Of a DNA stretch of 13,947 nucleotides, positions 10,740 to 13,947 are shown piece after piece. Source of the stretch: Hirudo medicinalis (lineage: Eukaryota > Annelida > Clitellata > Hirudinida > Hirudinidae); contig MPNW01000250.1 of NCBI GenBank assembly GCA_011800805.1, forward strand, positions 202,617 through 216,563, read 5' to 3'. Under the pieces are notes generated by a model that was given only the letters and a program-made list of their open reading frames with translations, ran no database searches and was not told the origin of the DNA. Both the position numbers and the translations under genes were made by a program. Each line of letters starts with the position of its first letter. Within the stretch, counting starts at the first letter, position 1.

Positions 10740-11830
10740 AATTGACTTTTCATTTCTTTGGAAATTTTATGAAAAACGCAAACTTTTATTCATAGCGCTG
10801 TTTATGTTGTCAAAGTTCATAAATTGTTCATTCAAAGTATTTCTTACTTTTTCATCAACAATTGCTTCAATGTGATTTTTAAAGGTTTTACATTTTGTGA
10901 AATCATCTATTTTAAAGTTACTTTTAAATCGATAATTTAGAAAATAGAATTCATTTCAATTAAACATCTTATGAAAGTATGAAAAAGTGATGAGAACACG
11001 CAAGCCTTTCAAACATTCGTGCGAATAAATTTATAAAATTGAATAAAAAAAATCAAAAATTATTTCATGCAAAAATCATAATAAATTAAAGTTGTTTCTA
11101 AAGGTCGAACAGATTAAAAATGCAAAAACTAATTTCCAAAGAAAGACCTCCCTCACAATCCCCCAATACCAAATTTCCAGCGCATCCCCCACCCCACTTA
11201 AATGTCTCCAACATTCACCCTTCATCTCACGAATGCTTCCTCATCCTCGCTGATGACATTCGGAATCTCCTCCAATTCCAGTTTTAAAGCCCACGTTCGA
11301 GTTTCGAATGTTTTCCATGTGTTTAAAATAATTTGCTCAAGAGGATGAAGTGGTCAGTGATGGTTAAATATTTGGCAGGCCGGTAGTGGTGGTGGTGATG
11401 GTTGTGGTCAATGAATAGTTAATGGTAATGGTAGAACATCGGTCAGGTGTCATTGGAGGTGGTCACGTGATTCAAATTTAAGGAATCTGTGGCATTCAAC
11501 GGTCACTTGTGCATGGAGAATGTTATGAAATTCCATAAATGCATCAGCAAAACAAAAGAGTGTGAGAAGGAAATAAATTGTAATTTATAATAAATTTAAA
11601 GTTATTCATTTATTTTTGAGAAATTATGCACGCATAACTATTTATGTGAAGACGCATAAATATTTGATCGCGTGCAATACACTGGAATAGCTTTTACAAC
11701 GAATTATTAAAACCCAGTAAAAAAATCTACATTTTGGAATCCATGATTTTCCATAATTTCAAAATCTTAAAAATCAATTGAGTTCATTAAAATTATTCAC
11801 TCTCACCATTAGGAGTGCACAGAAATAGCA
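10740..11830. other. Non-genic DNA, possibly intron 5' of the membrane-protein gene
   Basis: No convincing exon is seen. The first half is AT-rich. About 11150-11480 is more balanced and contains a TCACGTGA palindrome at 11463-11470 and short GGT/GAT repeats near 11385-11430. If the minus-strand gene starts upstream, this is its first intron. Confidence 0.5.
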
Positions 11831-12110
11831 GTACAATTAATGCAATTTAATACATTAATATAATTTAATACAATTTAATACAATGATACAATGTAATACA
11901 ATGTCATACATTAATATAATTTAATACAATGATACAATGTAATACAATGTAATACAATTTAATACAATGGTACAATGTAATACAATTTAATGCATTAATA
12001 TAATGTAATACAATTTAATACATTAATATAATTTAATACAATGATACAATGTAATACAATGTAATACAATTTAATGCATTAATACAATGTAATACAATTT
12101 AGTTCATTAA
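11831..12110. repeat. AT-rich minisatellite of TAATACAATGT / TAATACAATTT units
   Basis: About 280 bp of 10-11 bp units (AATACAATGT, AATACAATTT, ATTAATATA) are arranged in longer recurring blocks containing GATACAATGTAATACAATGT. It is very AT-rich and non-coding on both strands. Confidence 0.93.
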
Positions 12111-12122
12111 TACCATCAATAC

Positions 12123-12260
12123 AGTTGCGGAGGAGTGCAGAGGAGTGCATGAATCATCGATTGAGACCAAAACATCAACTGAACATTTGGACCGCGCACT
12201 TCTTCCATGATAACCTCGGCTTTGTTTATTGCGTCACTTCCTGTTGACGCTGTCCAATGA
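12123..12260 (-). promoter_or_regulatory. Speculative 5' exon and promoter for the minus-strand gene
   Basis: Reading the minus strand, ATTGG (12258-12254) is followed by CAGGAAGTGACGCAA (12243-12229), an ETS site fused to a CRE-like half. An ATG at 12208 opens a 30-codon frame, and a gtattg donor at 12122 would give phase 2, which fits an acceptor at 10718. The resulting N terminus is only moderately hydrophobic and is a weak signal peptide. The roughly 1.4-kb first intron is plausible. This is a suggestion, not a firm annotation. Confidence 0.2.
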
Positions 12261-12660
12261 GATTAAAAACTGAATTACAGTTTATTTATTTATTTTAAGT
12301 TTAGGTATTTTTTATTTTCTTTTTTCGTGAATTTAAATTGTTTTTAGTATTTTTTTTAAACGTCGAGTTTATGAACATGCTTAAATGGACAATAATAAAT
12401 TAATTATAATAATTGCGAATTACAATAGTTTCATTAAAGGCGATTTCTTCATCACAAAAGTGAAAATTCAAATTTGAAAACCACCCACCCTCATTGCTTT
12501 CAACAGGTGCTCATTTTCAACACTGTTTCACAAAATTGTCGAATAAATAAACTGAAAATGAAGTCAAAAATTTTATTTTAGAACAAAAATCAAAATTATT
12601 TACAAATAACAACTGCAAAAACTTAAATTATTCATGCGTTAAAAATTCTGTACCCTCGTT
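12261..12660. other. AT-rich stretch with nothing recognised
   Basis: Poly-T and AT-rich words dominate, with TTTATTTATTTATTTT near 12281-12296. No gene, RNA or regulatory element can be supported. Confidence 0.6.
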
Positions 12661-12673
12661 TCCATAATAACCA

Positions 12674-12872
12674 TTGTCATCATCGTCATCAACACCACCA
12701 CCATCATCATCGCATCGTCATCATCATCATCTTTTTATTATTTTGCTTTTTCTTCTTCTTTATATTATTCTTTTTTTTCTTCTTCTTCTCCTAATACTTC
12801 ACCATAATCATCACCATCTTCATCATCATAATCATCACCATCATCATCATCATCCCCACATTCATCATCATC
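12674..12872. repeat. CAT/ATC and pyrimidine-rich compound repeat
   Basis: CATCATCATCG words flank a central TTC/TTA pyrimidine tract (about 12733-12793). The plus strand reads as Ser/His/Leu-rich and the minus strand as Asp/Glu-rich, both low-complexity consequences of the repeat. Confidence 0.9.
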
Positions 12873-12955
12873 AGCATTGATCGCGGACATTAAGAGTGCC
12901 AGTGGGAAGCAACAAATTTGTTTAATCGCTTTATTATGCGACCTCACGGAGGGCA

Positions 12956-13014
12956 CACCAAGGAACTAAAAACATCAAAGTACAAAGAACACCAAAGAAC
13001 CAAAAACGCCAAAG
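12956..13014. repeat. Two diverged 25-bp direct repeats
   Basis: caccaaggaactaaaaacat... at 12956-12980 recurs at 12990-13014 with about four mismatches, followed by a related CAAAGAAATAAAAAC word. It is A/C-rich, with no coding evidence. Confidence 0.7.
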
Positions 13015-13029
13015 AAATAAAAACCGAAG

Positions 13030-13506
13030 ATCCTAGCAGACCATAGAACCAAAAGTACGAACGAAAGATAGAAGAAGAATTTTTCAATGTCGTCCAATCA
13101 AAAGGAATAATTCTGTTTTAATTCAGACTGATGAGGAAGAAAACATAGAAAACTGAAAATTCGAATTGAATTCGTACTCCAACATCGCTCACAGGAAATG
13201 AAGGACTCAATTCATGTCGTTGGGTTAAAAATTCAAGAAGCGAACCTGTTTGTTGGCATGTTTTGACTTGATCATCTGTGCATGATGCATCTGAATTGGT
13301 GAATTAATGCAATGAATTCAATTTTAGTGCAAATAATTAATTACTTGATAAATGAATGAAATGCCAAAACAAGAGTTACAAACACATAGTCGCAGTAATA
13401 TTACTAATATAAATGTGATTATAAATTATTATTGTGAAGTTGCTCTGGAATTTATAAAGAAAATATCTTAAAATGCTTAAAAAGTAAAAAAAAAGTGGAG
13501 ACACAA
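13030..13506. other. Unremarkable AT-rich DNA
   Basis: No gene, RNA or repeat of note is seen. Open frames are short and splice context is absent. Confidence 0.6.
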
Positions 13507-13535
13507 ATTATAATTATAATAATAATAGTAACAAT

Positions 13536-13600
<65 letters not shown>

Positions 13601-13705
13601 ACAGCAACAACAACAACAACAATAATGATAACAATAACAACAAAAATAACAATAATAATAATCATCATCGTCGTCGTCGTCTTCGTCATCATCATCAAAA
13701 ACCTA
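13507..13705. repeat. Compound (AAC)n / (AAT)n / (ATC, GTC)n microsatellite
   Basis: AAT units give way to about 85 bp of nearly pure AAC (13531-13621), then mixed AAT/AAC, then CATCATCGTCGTCGTC words to about 13700. The same CAA-type unit appears inside NK1 exon 1. Polythreonine, polyasparagine and polycysteine open frames here are artefacts. Confidence 0.95.
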
Positions 13706-13870
13706 CCTGAAAATATGCTCGAGTTGCTCAGGAGTGAGGTTATGATGATGATGGCGACATTAACTGAGATGGATGACATTTCAAACTTCATTCACGTTTC
13801 TAATGAACTTCCTTTTCGCCTGTAAACATTTTACTGCTTTAATGAAAATAACCAAATTAATATTATGGTG
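13706..13870. other. Short unique segment between terminal repeats
   Basis: No supported gene. A plus-strand open frame ends near 13825 but begins inside the microsatellite. It includes gatgatgatgg near 13743. Confidence 0.5.
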
Positions 13871-13885
13871 GTAGTAGTAGTAGTA

Positions 13886-13947
<62 letters not shown>
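13871..13947. repeat. (GTA)6 followed by (AAT)n at the window end
   Basis: Six GTA copies (13871-13888) pass directly into perfect AAT units that run to the last base and presumably beyond. Confidence 0.97.

Noticed and set aside
10690..11300. 12-bp word GCCCACGTTCGA shared by the ectodomain exon and 11289-11300
   Set aside because: Several shared 12-mers are expected by chance in a window this long, and the flanks do not align.

Overview
The window is from an animal (metazoan) nuclear genome. It is AT-rich, packed with tri- and tetranucleotide microsatellites, and its genes are split by spliceosomal GT-AG introns. The best-supported gene encodes an NK1-class (slouch/Nkx1) homeodomain, a class I know only from animals. 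The repeat style and AT-rich intergenic DNA resemble lophotrochozoan drafts such as leech or other annelid assemblies, but nothing here fixes the phylum. Single N bases beside two repeats, and long microsatellites at both ends, suggest a draft assembly that broke at simple repeats.

Layout: 1-3160 is repeat-dominated non-genic DNA, with one GC-richer complex block at about 2155-2420. At 3165-3325 is a compact promoter with two inverted CCAAT boxes, a GC box, a TATA box and an initiator-like site. It drives a two-exon plus-strand NK1 gene with coding exons 3433-3970 and 5157-5671 and an 1186-bp intron. The predicted protein is 350 aa, with an N-terminal Groucho-recruiting eh1 motif, two SUMO-consensus sites and a homeodomain at residues 205-264. 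A cluster of polyadenylation signals follows the stop. From 5765 to 9117 there is no convincing gene, only microsatellites, a 15-bp minisatellite with higher-order structure, a perfect 34-bp tandem duplication and one complex island that may be an enhancer.

At 9118-10724 on the minus strand lies the 3' part of a second gene, convergent with NK1. Three exons join in phase: a cysteine-rich ectodomain, a single transmembrane helix with juxtamembrane region, and a roughly 207-residue cytoplasmic tail with poly-Q and an acidic patch. I do not recognise it with certainty. Its C-x10-F-C-C-C spacing, the exon boundary just before the membrane helix and an EHEPL motif near the C terminus recall type II TGF-beta/BMP receptors, but no kinase domain lies between membrane helix and tail. 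It is the most interesting object here. A Shisa-like six-cysteine membrane adaptor is the main alternative. Its signal-peptide exon is not identified; a speculative 5' exon and promoter lies at 12123-12260. The rest, 12260-13947, is repeats and featureless AT-rich DNA.

The two genes have no visible functional link beyond adjacency; the convergent arrangement gives no operon logic.
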